NCBI GenBank assembly: GCA_040414495.1
Contig: JBEDUI010000282.1
Coordinates: 1-64,000 of the forward strand
DNA length: 64,000 bases
DNA from: DATAVB01 sp040414495
Lineage (GTDB): Bacteria > Actinomycetota > Actinomycetes > Mycobacteriales > QHCD01
Reading direction: 5' to 3'
Made by a program: the position numbers and the translations under genes. The notes below the pieces were generated by a model, which was not told the DNA's origin, searched no databases, and worked only from the letters and a program-made list of their open reading frames with translations. Of the stretch, positions 44,069-53,217 are shown in pieces (the first letter of the stretch is position 1; each line of letters opens with the position of its first letter).

Positions 44069-44941
44069 GTGATTGACCGACTGACCGCGCTGGGCTTTTC
44101 CACGCAAGAGGCCCGCGTCTACCTGGCCCTATTGCAACAGCCTTCGGCCACCGGATACGAGGTCGCTAAAAGCGCCGGCCTGCAACGCGCCAACGTCTAT
44201 CAGGTACTGTCCTCGCTCTCCGACCGTGGCGTCGTGGAACGAGCGTCGGCCGATTCGCCGGCCCGGTTCATCGCGGTCCCGCCGGCCGAGGTGTTAGGCC
44301 GGATAAAACGGCTCACGGCGCAACGTGCGGACAGTCTGATCGCCGATCTGGCAACGATATCCGCGCCGCGCGAGCAGGCCGCATTTTTTACTTTGCGCGA
44401 GCGCGATGCGGTGATCGACCGCGCGGCGGCGCTGGTCGGCGAGGCCCGGAATCGGGTCGCGGTCTGCGTCTGGGCCGACGATCTGGCCTGGCTGGCCGGC
44501 CCATTGCGGTCGGCCGCCCGGTCCGGATGTCAGGTCGTCGTCAACGTATTCGGCGATGCCGAAGTGGATTTCGGCGAGGTGTACCGGCACGAGCCTCCGG
44601 CGCGAACGGTCGGCGGTCATTTGCTTACGCTGGCGGTTGATTTCGGCAGCGCACTCATCGCTTCTTTGGACGATCCGGTGGGTGCGGTATTCACCGGTCA
44701 TCCCGCACTGGTCCGTATCGTCGAGAAACTCATTCGCGACGAGACGTATTTGGCCGCGATCTACCAGCAATTCTCCGGCGAATTGGAAACCGCTTTCGGA
44801 CCGCATCTGATCAACCTGCGGACCCGATTGTTACCACCGCACGAGGCCAACGAACTCGTATCCATAGTCGGCTTCGGCGCACAGGACGACGACGTCACCC
44901 AATTGCTCTCTGAGCATGACTTCCCGAAGGGACAAGAATGA
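44069..44941 (+). CDS. TrmB-family transcriptional regulator
   Basis: A 290-residue protein with the TrmB N-terminal winged helix (LGFSTQEARVYLALLQQPSATGYEVAK, then RANVYQVLSSLSDRGVVE) and a C-terminal effector-binding domain with a phospholipase-D-like core. TrmB proteins usually sense sugars or other small metabolites. Its TGA overlaps the ATG of the adenylosuccinate-synthetase-like gene by 4 bp, so the two are one unit and the regulator probably responds to a metabolite of that enzyme. Confidence 0.88.
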   Translation: MIDRLTALGFSTQEARVYLALLQQPSATGYEVAKSAGLQRANVYQVLSSLSDRGVVERASADSPARFIAVPPAEVLGRIKRLTAQRADSLIADLATISAPREQAAFFTLRERDAVIDRAAALVGEARNRVAVCVWADDLAWLAGPLRSAARSGCQVVVNVFGDAEVDFGEVYRHEPPARTVGGHLLTLAVDFGSALIASLDDPVGAVFTGHPALVRIVEKLIRDETYLAAIYQQFSGELETAFGPHLINLRTRLLPPHEANELVSIVGFGAQDDDVTQLLSEHDFPKGQE

Positions 44942-45972
44942 GCGCCATCATTATTGTGGATGCCCTGTGGGGTGATTCGGGTAAGGGCAAGGTCTGCGCC
45001 CACCTCGCCACCAAGCATGACGCGGAATTGGCGGTGCGGGCCGGCGGCGGTACCAATGCCGGCGCGAGCATCACGATCGGCGACGGCGAAACCATCAAGG
45101 CACGGCAACTGCCGACGGGATGGGTGAATCCGGCGACCCGGGTCGCGGTCGGCTCCGGTGTTGCGGTCGACCCGGAGGTTCTGGCCGGCGAGGTTGAACG
45201 ATTCGGCCTGGCCGGCAGGGCTTTCATCGACGGCCGGTGTGCGGTGATCACTCCGGAGCACATCCAGGCCGAGCGGGACGACGCGCATCTGGCCAGCACG
45301 GTCGGCTCGACCTGTTCCGGAAGTGGCCAGGCCCGGGCCGATTTCGTGCTGCGCCGCGCACAACAGGCCCGTGATCTGCCGCAGCTCGCGCCGTATATCA
45401 CCGATGTCGCCCGCGAGGTGAATACCGTCGCCGCCACCGCCGGCCAGACGGCAATCATCGAGGGAGCGCAGGGAACGATGCTCTCGCTGTCGTTCAGCAA
45501 CGACTATCCATACACGACATTCGGGAATTGCACGGCCGCAGCCGCGATGGATGATGTGGGCCTGAACTGGAAGCTGGCGACCGATGTCGTCATGGTGGTC
45601 AAAGCAATGCCGACCCGGGTCGGTCAGGGTCCGTTGCCATTCGAAATGCCCGCCGCGGAAGTCGAAGCGCGGGGAATCGCCGAATACGGTGTAGTCACCG
45701 GGCGGCCGCGGCGCAAGGCTGATGGCATTGATTTCGGGCTGCTCGAATACGCCGCGATACTCAACGGCCCGACCCAGATCGCGTTGACATTCTGCGATCA
45801 CTACGACCGTGACATGCGGGGTGTTCGGGACAATGCGCGGATCACGCCACGGGTGCGGGCGCTGATGGACCGGGTGGAAACCGCGACCGGAGCACCGGTC
45901 ACGATGTTGGATACCGGGCCGCACCTACGGGATCTGCTCGACCTGACGGCCCCGGAAGCGGCGTATTCATAA
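44938..45972 (+). CDS. Divergent adenylosuccinate synthetase (PurA)-like protein
   Basis: A 344-residue member of the PurA fold, about 85 residues shorter than bacterial PurA and near the length of archaeal PurA and phage PurZ. Core blocks are RQLPTGWVNPATRVAVGSG, LPQLAPYITDVAREVN, KAMPTRVGQGPLPFEMPA and EYGVVTGRPRRKADGIDF. Catalytic motifs are altered: the P-loop is WGDSGKGK (Glu14 of GDEGKGK is Ser) and the NAGH motif is NAGA (catalytic His replaced by Ala43). Canonical IMP-aspartate ligation is therefore doubtful. It is coupled to a TrmB regulator, not to purine genes. Confidence 0.8.
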   Translation: MSAIIIVDALWGDSGKGKVCAHLATKHDAELAVRAGGGTNAGASITIGDGETIKARQLPTGWVNPATRVAVGSGVAVDPEVLAGEVERFGLAGRAFIDGRCAVITPEHIQAERDDAHLASTVGSTCSGSGQARADFVLRRAQQARDLPQLAPYITDVAREVNTVAATAGQTAIIEGAQGTMLSLSFSNDYPYTTFGNCTAAAAMDDVGLNWKLATDVVMVVKAMPTRVGQGPLPFEMPAAEVEARGIAEYGVVTGRPRRKADGIDFGLLEYAAILNGPTQIALTFCDHYDRDMRGVRDNARITPRVRALMDRVETATGAPVTMLDTGPHLRDLLDLTAPEAAYS

Positions 45973-46062
45973 TCGATTGCGCCGCGAGCGAAAGCGCTGG
46001 CTCACACGGATGTCCATGGTGGTCAATGAAGTTACCAGCCGACCCAGTGCAAAGAGGTGTCC

Positions 46063-46731
46063 ATGAGCCCGACCGCCGCCTACGACGCCATCGCCGATTG
46101 GTACGAGCGGGAATTCCTGCCCGCAGGGCGGGATGATCCGCTCGGCCTCGATCGCGCGCTGCGCGAACTGCTGGGCCAGGGCGCCGGCACGTGCCTGGAA
46201 ATCGGCTGCGGGACCGGTGTCTACGCGGCCACGGTACGAGAGCTGGGTTGGGCCCCGCTCGGCGTCGACCTGTCGGCCGGAATGCTGGGTTATGCCCGCG
46301 GCCGCCTGCCGGTCGCCCGGGCCGACGCCGAACGGTTGCCGGTCGCCTCGAATTCCATTCCGGCCGCGATCGCGATGATGGTGCACACCGACATGCCCGG
46401 TTATCCGGCCGTGCTGCGCGAAGTGAATCGCGTGCTGCGCCCCGGTGGATTGTTCGTGCACGTCGGCGTACATCCCTGTTTCTGCGGCGGTTTCGCCGAC
46501 CGCGGCGACCCGGAAGCAATCGTCATCCGGTCCGGTTACCTCGACAGCAATTGGACCACCGCGTCGTGGACCAACCAGGGCGTGCGGGACAAGGTCGGCG
46601 CGACGCACCGTCCGTTACCCGAGCTGATGGGGATGTTCCACGAGCTGCACATTGAGCGGCTCGCCGAATACGGCGCGCCGACGCCCATCGTGCTGGCCAT
46701 CACGGCCAGAAAACTCAGTGCACCGGCGTGA
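46063..46731 (+). CDS. Class I SAM-dependent methyltransferase
   Basis: A 222-residue methyltransferase with SAM motif I CLEIGCGTGVYAATV, motif II GVDLSAGML, and the VLREVNRVLRPGGLFVHVGV segment typical of the UbiE/Methyltransf_11 group. ATG at 46063 follows AAAGAGG; a GTG at 46057 is less well placed. The substrate is unknown. Its end overlaps the convergent activator gene by 17 bp. Confidence 0.9.
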   Translation: MSPTAAYDAIADWYEREFLPAGRDDPLGLDRALRELLGQGAGTCLEIGCGTGVYAATVRELGWAPLGVDLSAGMLGYARGRLPVARADAERLPVASNSIPAAIAMMVHTDMPGYPAVLREVNRVLRPGGLFVHVGVHPCFCGGFADRGDPEAIVIRSGYLDSNWTTASWTNQGVRDKVGATHRPLPELMGMFHELHIERLAEYGAPTPIVLAITARKLSAPA

Positions 46732-48505
46732 TGATTCCGTAGTCGTGAATCTTGCGATAAATCGTGGCCCGGGAAATGCCCAGCAGCTGCGCGGCCTTGG
46801 CCTTGTTGCCGTCGGCATCCTCGAGGCTGCGCACGATAATGTCCCGCTCGACCGTCTCGACCCGGTTCAATGGCCGTCGCGACGTGGCGTGGAATTCGGC
46901 CGGCAGGTCAGCCGGCAGAATGGACCCGGTACGGCGGCGCCGCACGATCTGCTTGAGCACCTGGCGCAACCCGGAGACGTTGCCCTGCCAGGTGGAGCGC
47001 ATCAACAGATGCATTGCCGACGGCGAGCAGGACAGGTCGCTGCCATGCGAAAGGTTGCCCAGAATCAGCGGCACCAATTCGTTCAGGTCTTCGATATGCC
47101 GGCGTAATGGCGGCACCTCGACCGTACCCGGAAAGAATGCCAACAATTCCTCCAGCGCCACGCACACACGTGCACCCTGGGTCTGGGTCGCGACGACCCA
47201 CGGCGCATCCGAGCCGTGCCGGGCCCGGGATTCGCGCAACTGACCGGCCACCCCGCGCGCCGAGGCGCTGGTCAAGGCGTCGATATGCCGGATGACAAAG
47301 GCGTCCACCGGGTCCTCGACGAGATCACGCCGGACATCGGCCAACCAACCGGTGGCCCCGAGGTTCTTCGCGTCGAGCGTGTGCAGTCGCCCGGCCGGGT
47401 TGCGTCGTTCGTGCACGCCCTTGGCCAACGAGAATTTCCCGACACCAGGTTCGCCGGCCAACACCAGCCAGTCCTTACTCCCGTAGCTGCGATCGACCTC
47501 GTAGCTGCACCGCGACCACATCGAGGCCGAACCGACCACACCGGGCAGAAACATCGGCAACATCGGCTGCGGGCCGGATTCTGTGTCCTCATTGGACTCC
47601 AGCAGCTGGACGGACAGCACGCCACCGGCGATCTCACCACTACGGTGGCCGGCCACCCGACGGCACTGCGCCCGGACCTTGCCTCCTGTGGACAGTGCGA
47701 CCACCGAGGTGGTGCGTTGATTGTCGGCCAACGCATGGGTCGCGTGCGCCAACAGCAACGCCTGGTCGGTCGGGCCCAGCAGCTGGCGGGCCGAATCGTT
47801 CATCATGACCAGGTCGTCGTTGAAGGCGATCACAATTCCGGTCGTACGCCGACATGCCTGCAGATAAGCCTGAAATAGCACCAACTCACGAATATTGCTG
47901 TGGGTAAGCAATGCCTGCCGGACCTGCTCTGCGGTCGTACGAGCCAACGCCACCAGCAATCCGCCGGCGTCCTTGCGCCAGCAGGTGAGGTCAAGCGCTC
48001 CGATCATCTTGCCGGATATTGGATGCCGGATCGGTACGCCGGCGCAGGCCAGATCCTCCAGGTGCTCGGCATAGTGCTCATGCCCGAAAACATGGGTCGC
48101 CTGCCCGTCCTGCAAAGCGGTACCAATGCCATTTGTCCCGACGAATTGCTCGCCGTAACTGAATCCGGGCACCAGCTCGACGCTTTCCAAGTGCCGGTGC
48201 AGGTCGGCATCGCCGGTGCGCTGGGTCAGCACCACGCCATCCGGATCGGTGAGGATCATGCTGATCGGCTGTCCCTCTAGCTGATCGCCCAACCGTTCGA
48301 GCACAGGCGCGGCGCCGCGGATCAACGGAGTGTCCAGGTTCTGGTCACCGATATACGGCAGATCGATGTGATCTGCGGGCACCTGGAACTCGCGTGAACG
48401 CCACCAGGAGGCCAGAATGGCCTCACGCACCTGCTGCGGTTCTACGGTCTCGTGGGTGAGGAACTGGACCCGGTTACGGGCCAGCCCCTCGTCATTGATT
48501 GCCAT
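46715..48505 (-). CDS. mimR: AcoR/MimR-type GAF-AAA-Fis activator of the monooxygenase operon
   Basis: A 596-residue regulator. Order: N-terminal REAILASWWRSR motif, GAF domain (FVGTNGIGTAL, GVPIRHPISGKMIGALDL), an AAA+ domain with a modified Walker A GEPGVGKFS, and a C-terminal Fis helix-turn-helix (AAQLLGISRATIYRKI). The sigma-54-contacting GAFTGA loop is missing, as in other actinobacterial members, which work without RpoN. It diverges from the mim/prm operon, and two GTCTCA-N3-TGAGAC palindromes are its likely sites. The ATG at 48505 is preferred; a TTG at 48610 is the furthest alternative. Confidence 0.9.
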   Translation of the reverse strand: MAINDEGLARNRVQFLTHETVEPQQVREAILASWWRSREFQVPADHIDLPYIGDQNLDTPLIRGAAPVLERLGDQLEGQPISMILTDPDGVVLTQRTGDADLHRHLESVELVPGFSYGEQFVGTNGIGTALQDGQATHVFGHEHYAEHLEDLACAGVPIRHPISGKMIGALDLTCWRKDAGGLLVALARTTAEQVRQALLTHSNIRELVLFQAYLQACRRTTGIVIAFNDDLVMMNDSARQLLGPTDQALLLAHATHALADNQRTTSVVALSTGGKVRAQCRRVAGHRSGEIAGGVLSVQLLESNEDTESGPQPMLPMFLPGVVGSASMWSRCSYEVDRSYGSKDWLVLAGEPGVGKFSLAKGVHERRNPAGRLHTLDAKNLGATGWLADVRRDLVEDPVDAFVIRHIDALTSASARGVAGQLRESRARHGSDAPWVVATQTQGARVCVALEELLAFFPGTVEVPPLRRHIEDLNELVPLILGNLSHGSDLSCSPSAMHLLMRSTWQGNVSGLRQVLKQIVRRRRTGSILPADLPAEFHATSRRPLNRVETVERDIIVRSLEDADGNKAKAAQLLGISRATIYRKIHDYGIITPVH

Positions 48506-48638
48506 CGCGCTACCGGGGAACGCGTTGGTCAGTGATCGAATGGCTTCCTGCGGACGGAATTCGCCGCACGACAAGACCTCCCGCCGCCCTCGTCTCGTGC
48601 CGGGTGTCAAATAGTAGGGCGGTTAGAGTCGGAAACGT

Positions 48639-48653
48639 GTCTCAAATTGAGAC
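48639..48653 (+). promoter_or_regulatory. Palindromic operator 1 of the monooxygenase cluster
   Basis: GTCTCAAATTGAGAC, 6-bp perfect arms around a 3-bp spacer, lies between mimR and the first ORF of the cluster. It matches operator 2 (49076) in both arms and spacing. It is probably bound by MimR. Confidence 0.75.
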
Positions 48654-48727
48654 TTGCCGGTCGCGGTGTCGACGGTGTCATGGGGTACGGGGAATTCGCA
48701 GAGCAGATCCGGCAGGGAGGTGCTCGG

Positions 48728-49060
48728 ATGCCCCAACCACAAATGCCCGAACCAGGAATGCCCCGATCAGGAATGCCGCAGCAGGGAATGCCCCAGCAGG
48801 GAATGTCGCGGCGAGAGCCGCCGCAAGGATCGTCAGGAGAGACGTACAACCCCTGGACGCTCGTCAACGTGGCTTTCAACCACCTGGTTGACGAAGGGCT
48901 ACATCCCATCCTCGGCGAGACCGGTCACCCTGGTGACGCGGCCGAGGCTCTACTGCGCGCCTTCGGTATCACCCCCACGCTGCAAGGGGATGCGCGCATG
49001 CAACAGAACATCCACGACGAGCTGGCCACGCTGCGCGCCAGGATGCTCGACGAGCCCTGA
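48728..49060 (+). CDS. Small Met-Pro-repeat protein at the head of the monooxygenase cluster
   Basis: A 110-residue protein I cannot place in a family. The N-terminus is a pentapeptide repeat (MPQPQ, MPEPG, MPRSG, MPQQG, MPQQG) encoded by a 15-bp tandem repeat at about 48728-48805. The C-terminal 70 residues are globular and look conserved: YNPWTLVNVAFNHLVDEGLHP, then GDAAEALLRAFGI and LATLRARMLDEP. The ATG at 48728 is set by AGGGAGG 7 bp upstream. It lies between the two operator palindromes. Confidence 0.75.
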   Translation: MPQPQMPEPGMPRSGMPQQGMPQQGMSRREPPQGSSGETYNPWTLVNVAFNHLVDEGLHPILGETGHPGDAAEALLRAFGITPTLQGDARMQQNIHDELATLRARMLDEP

Positions 49061-49075
49061 TCCGCTGGTCACCCT

Positions 49076-49090
49076 GTCTCATATTGAGAC
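49076..49090 (+). promoter_or_regulatory. Palindromic operator 2 of the monooxygenase cluster
   Basis: GTCTCATATTGAGAC, 6-bp arms around a 3-bp spacer, about 110 bp upstream of the hydroxylase alpha gene and just after the small ORF. It differs from operator 1 only in the spacer (TAT versus AAT). Confidence 0.75.
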
Positions 49091-49198
49091 CCACAGGCGG
49101 TGGGTTTGCGCTTGTAATCAAGAACACACGCGTGCCCACCTAGACCGGTGCTCGCCAACAAGGCTGTCGCTGCACAAAGCGACAGGTAAGGAGTGATT

Positions 49199-50854
49199 AT
49201 GAGCCGGCAGAGCGTCGCTAAAGCTCATCAGAAGATCCAAGAGCTAGCTTGGGAGCCGGCGTACCACGAGCCGGTATCGCAGTATGGCACTGACTACACA
49301 TTCCAGAAGGCGAAGAAGAAGGACCCCCTGAAGCAGGTTCTGCGGTCCTACTTCCCGATGCAGGAGGAAAAGGACAATCGCGTGTATGGCGCCGAGGACG
49401 GCGCTATTCGTGGAAACATGTTCCGCGGCGTGCAGGAGCGCTGGATGGAGTGGCAGAAGCTCTTCCTGAGCATCATTCCACTTCCGGAAATTTCCGCGGC
49501 ACGCGCTATGCCGCTACTTTTCCGTACAGTGCCGAACCCGGAGCTGCACAACGGCCAGGCGATCCAGATGATCGACGAGGTCAGGCACTCCACGATTCAG
49601 CAGAATCTCAAGCGTCTGTACATGCAGAACTACATTGACCCCGCCGGGTTCAACAGCAGCCTGCGCGACTTCCAGAACGACTACTGCGGCACCATTGGAC
49701 GGCAATTCGCTGAAGGCTTCATCACCGGCGACGCCATCACGGCCGCAAGCATCTATCTGACAATCGTGGCCGAAACGGCCTTTACCAACACGCTTTTCGT
49801 CGCGATGCCGGCCGAGGCGGCAGCCAACGGTGACTACTTGCTGCCGACGGTCTTCCACTCGGTGCAATCCGACGAGTCGCGGCACATCAGCAACGGGTAC
49901 GCGACGCTGCTGATGGCGTTGTCAGACGAGAGCAACCACCAGCTCCTCGAGCGGGACCTGCGCTACGCATGGTGGAACAACCACCGCGTCGTGGATGCCG
50001 CTATCGGCACGTTCATCGAGTACGGCACGAAGGACCGCCGTAAGGATCGGGAAAGCTACGCCGAAATGTGGCGCCGGTGGATTTACGACGACTACTACCG
50101 CAGCTATCTTGTTCCGCTGGAAAAGTACGGCCTGGTAATTCCACACGACCTCATTGAGGAAGCCTGGAACCAGATTTGGAACAAGGGCTACGTACACGAA
50201 GTCGCGCAGTTCTTCGCCACCGGCTGGATCGCCAACTACTGGCGGATCGACCCGATGACCGATGAGGACTTCGAGTGGTTCGAGTACAAGTACCCAGGCT
50301 GGTACGACAAGTACGGCAAGTGGTGGGAGAACTACAACCGACTCTCGGTTCCGAACGGGCACAACCCGATCGCCTTCGAAAGCGTCGATTACGTTTACCC
50401 GCACCGCTGCTGGACCTGCATGGTGCCATGCCTGGTTCGCGAAGACATGGTGATCGACAAGGTAGACGGGCAGTGGCGGACCTACTGCTCCGAGCCGTGC
50501 CGGTGGACGGACGCTGAGGCGTTCCGCCCGACATTCCAGGGCCGCTCGACGCCGAACATGGGCCAGCTCATCGGGACGCGCGAGTGGGAGACGATGTACC
50601 ACAACTGGAACTTCGCCGACATTGTTTCCGACATGGGCTTCGTGCGGGACGACGGCAAGACCCTTGTGGCGCAGCCGCACCTGCACCTGGATGACCCGAA
50701 GAAGATGTGGACACTTGACCATTTGCGTAAGTGCCCGCCATTCCCGAGCCCGAATGTGACCCTCAACGAGATGACGGATGCCGAGCGCCAGGCATTCCAC
50801 GCTGACTACATCCGTCAGGGCCCGGCCGGACGACCGGCGCCAGCACAGGCCTGA
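49199..50854 (+). CDS. mimA: Soluble di-iron monooxygenase hydroxylase alpha subunit
   Basis: A 551-residue hydroxylase large subunit of the mim/prm propane-monooxygenase type (group 5 SDIMO). The two di-iron motifs ExxH are visible as IDEVRHS (about residue 124-130) and QSDESRHIS (about 225). A C-terminal cysteine cluster ([13 protein letters not shown]) is also seen. Together with the beta subunit, reductase and coupling protein it hydroxylates propane, acetone, phenol or related small substrates; the actual substrate is not determined. ATG follows TAAGGAG by 5 bp. Confidence 0.96.
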   Translation: MSRQSVAKAHQKIQELAWEPAYHEPVSQYGTDYTFQKAKKKDPLKQVLRSYFPMQEEKDNRVYGAEDGAIRGNMFRGVQERWMEWQKLFLSIIPLPEISAARAMPLLFRTVPNPELHNGQAIQMIDEVRHSTIQQNLKRLYMQNYIDPAGFNSSLRDFQNDYCGTIGRQFAEGFITGDAITAASIYLTIVAETAFTNTLFVAMPAEAAANGDYLLPTVFHSVQSDESRHISNGYATLLMALSDESNHQLLERDLRYAWWNNHRVVDAAIGTFIEYGTKDRRKDRESYAEMWRRWIYDDYYRSYLVPLEKYGLVIPHDLIEEAWNQIWNKGYVHEVAQFFATGWIANYWRIDPMTDEDFEWFEYKYPGWYDKYGKWWENYNRLSVPNGHNPIAFESVDYVYPHRCWTCMVPCLVREDMVIDKVDGQWRTYCSEPCRWTDAEAFRPTFQGRSTPNMGQLIGTREWETMYHNWNFADIVSDMGFVRDDGKTLVAQPHLHLDDPKKMWTLDHLRKCPPFPSPNVTLNEMTDAERQAFHADYIRQGPAGRPAPAQA

Positions 50855-50876
50855 CCGCCAACGACGGCGAATGGCC

Positions 50877-50911
50877 GGGGAGGACCTCGTGCAAGCCGCG
50901 GGGTCCTCCCC
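50877..50911 (+). other. Intercistronic hairpin between hydroxylase alpha and reductase
   Basis: GGGGAGGACC and GGTCCTCCCC form a perfect 10-bp stem with a 15-nt loop in the 96-bp gap between mimA and mimB. It may lower read-through or stabilise the mimA message so that the hydroxylase exceeds the reductase. Confidence 0.7.
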
Positions 50912-50950
50912 GTACCTAATCCGCGAAGAAGGAGACCCTAAGAGGCAGAT

Positions 50951-52000
50951 ATGGCAGAAAAGCACCAGGTGCGCTTCGAGCCGGTAGGCATCGAGATCGA
51001 GGTTGATGAGGATCAGACGATCCTGCGGGCAGCGGCCGAGCAGGGCATCATGCTCATGCACGGCTGCAAGGAGGGCCAGTGCGCCTCGTGCAAATCCTTC
51101 ATTCTCGACGGGGATGACGTCGAGCACGAGCGCTATTCGACGTTTGCCCTACCTGACTTCGAGAAAGAAGAGGGATTCACTCTGCTGTGTCGGGCCCATG
51201 CGTATGAGGATCTGACCATCGAGCTGCTCAACTACGACGAGGAGATGATCCACTCAGGACTACCAATCCAGCAGGCAGTTGCCGAGGTCGTGTCCAACGA
51301 GAACGTCACGCACGATATGCGCCATCTCGTGCTGCAACTCGTGGAACCGACCTCGTTGAAGTATTTTCCCGGCCAGTACGTGGATTTCGCCGTACCTGGC
51401 AGCGAGGAGACCCGATCCTTTTCGATGGCGAACGCAACCAGTACGGGTGGGCGACTCGAGTTCGTCATCAAAATCTATCCCGGCGGTCTTTTCTCCCATT
51501 TCCTGGACACGCGTGTGTCGCCGGGCGATCGGCTCGATATCACCGGGCCGTTTGGGGTCTTCACATTGCGGGACGCTCCCGACGCGGAACTGGTATTCGT
51601 CGGCGGTGGGGCCGGCATGGCGCCGATACTGGCGCTACTCCGGTCGATGCTCGATCGGGGCATCGAACGGAAGGCCACCTTTTATTACGGGGCACGTGGC
51701 CGGCGGGACCTGTGTTTCGAGGAGGAACTGCGGGAGTTGGAGGAGAAGCTCCCGGATTTCCGTTATGTGCCGGCGTTATCCGAGCCCGACGAGGCGGACG
51801 GATGGGATGGTGAGGTTGGCATGATCACCGACGTCCTACGCCGGGCGGGACACGATTTGAAAGGTGCCGACGCGTATGTGTGTGGGCCGCCACCCATGGT
51901 GGAGGCGGCATTGGAATTGCTCCCCACGCTTGGCGTCGCGGAAAGACGCGTCTTCTACGACAAGTTCACGACGACCGGTGATTCGGACGACGACTCGTGA
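50951..52000 (+). CDS. mimB: Monooxygenase reductase (2Fe-2S / FAD / NADH)
   Basis: A 349-residue electron-transfer subunit. The N-terminal plant-type ferredoxin domain has CKEGQCASCKS plus LLCRAHA (C-x4-C-x2-C...C). The FAD-binding segment is RSFSMAN and the NAD(P) domain has FVGGGAGMAPI and YVCGPPPMVEAAL. It passes electrons from NADH to the di-iron centre. It is 96 bp after mimA, separated by a hairpin. Confidence 0.95.
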   Translation: MAEKHQVRFEPVGIEIEVDEDQTILRAAAEQGIMLMHGCKEGQCASCKSFILDGDDVEHERYSTFALPDFEKEEGFTLLCRAHAYEDLTIELLNYDEEMIHSGLPIQQAVAEVVSNENVTHDMRHLVLQLVEPTSLKYFPGQYVDFAVPGSEETRSFSMANATSTGGRLEFVIKIYPGGLFSHFLDTRVSPGDRLDITGPFGVFTLRDAPDAELVFVGGGAGMAPILALLRSMLDRGIERKATFYYGARGRRDLCFEEELRELEEKLPDFRYVPALSEPDEADGWDGEVGMITDVLRRAGHDLKGADAYVCGPPPMVEAALELLPTLGVAERRVFYDKFTTTGDSDDDS

Positions 52001-52047
52001 GGTCCGGTACCCGATCAGGCAAATCTCTGACGTAAAGGAAGAAGCCG

Positions 52048-53217
52048 ATGACAACCACGCAAGTACGTAGCGTGCCGAAGCCTGTCTTCACTGACGCCGA
52101 GGCGGGTGCCAAGGAGTTCCCGGACTCGCATGAACGGCGATTCAACTACTTCAACCCGCAAAAGCGTAAGCAGAGCCACTATGAGGACGTCACGGTCGAG
52201 GTCCAGCCCGACCCGCGGCACTATCTCGCGCAGGGCTGGCTCTACGGCTTCTCCAATGGCATCGGCGGTTACCCGCTGGACTGGACAATCCTCAAGGCGT
52301 GGGGCACCGATCGGCCGGAGCCGGTACGGTCCCCCGGCTCGGGCGGACAGGGATATGAATGGCCGGCGCTGGGCTGGCACGAATTCCGCGATCCCAATGA
52401 GGAATGGGAGCTGACGCTCTACCGGTACAACGCGAACGTGGTGCGCCAGCTCAACCAGAACGTCGAGGCGGCCCGCGGGTCGAAGGCGTTCGAGCAGTGG
52501 AACCGCTCCTGGGTCGACTTCGTGGCGAACCACGTGGGCGCCTGGATGCACGTCGACCACGGCCTTGGCCTCTACCTGTTCTCCAACGCCAACCGCCGAG
52601 CCCCGACGAATATGCACAACAACGCCGTTTCGGTGAACGGCATGCACCGCATCCGCGCGGCGCAGGACCTCGCGCTGTATAACCTCACGCTGAGCGAGGA
52701 GATCAACGGATTCGACGGCACGGCGCATTTGACCGTGTGGAACGATGACCCGACCTGGCAGGGTGTCCGGCAACTCGCCGAGCAGCTCACGGCGATCGAC
52801 GACTGGTGCGAGGCCATTTTCGCGGCCAACGTCGTATTCGAGCCGCTGATCGGCGAGCTGTTCCGCAGCCACCTGGTCCAGCAGGCCGCGCCCCGCAACG
52901 GGGACTTCGTCACCCCGACCCTGATCGGCGCCGCCGAATACGACTACGCCGAACGGGACCTGCGGTACACCCGGGTCATGTTCGACCTGTTGATCAATGA
53001 CCGTGAATTCAGCAAAGAGAACACGGCAATTCTGCAACGGTGGTTGACCGATTGGACGCCGCGGTGCATCCAAGCAGCGCGGACCCTGCAACCGCTGTGG
53101 TCGCTGCCAGAGTCGAAGCCGCCGCGCTTCGAGGACGGACTCGACCGGGCGAAGAGCCGCTTTATCGGCATTCTGTCTGACCTGGGATTGCAAGTACCAA
53201 AGGAGCTGAACCAGTGA
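52048..53217 (+). CDS. mimC: Monooxygenase hydroxylase beta subunit
   Basis: A 389-residue ferritin-like subunit that pairs with the alpha subunit but lacks the di-iron ligands. Family blocks seen are NYFNPQKRKQSHYEDVTV (block YFNPQKRKQSHYED), the WDEFRDP-like LGWHEFRDPNEEWELTLYR and GSKAFEQWNRSWV. The order alpha, reductase, beta, coupling protein is the mim/prm order. It overlaps mimD by 4 bp. Confidence 0.94.
   Translation: MTTTQVRSVPKPVFTDAEAGAKEFPDSHERRFNYFNPQKRKQSHYEDVTVEVQPDPRHYLAQGWLYGFSNGIGGYPLDWTILKAWGTDRPEPVRSPGSGGQGYEWPALGWHEFRDPNEEWELTLYRYNANVVRQLNQNVEAARGSKAFEQWNRSWVDFVANHVGAWMHVDHGLGLYLFSNANRRAPTNMHNNAVSVNGMHRIRAAQDLALYNLTLSEEINGFDGTAHLTVWNDDPTWQGVRQLAEQLTAIDDWCEAIFAANVVFEPLIGELFRSHLVQQAAPRNGDFVTPTLIGAAEYDYAERDLRYTRVMFDLLINDREFSKENTAILQRWLTDWTPRCIQAARTLQPLWSLPESKPPRFEDGLDRAKSRFIGILSDLGLQVPKELNQ

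Noticed and set aside
44938..45972. Phage-type PurZ for 2-aminoadenine DNA
   Set aside because: Length and overall type fit, but no DatZ, MazZ, DpoZ or other phage genes are nearby, and I cannot confirm PurZ-specific active-site residues from memory. Kept only as an alternative.
48505..49198. Sigma-54 promoter (-24 GG / -12 GC) for the monooxygenase operon
   Set aside because: The activator family suggests it, but the GAFTGA loop is missing, no convincing -24/-12 pair was seen, and RpoN is not expected in actinobacteria.
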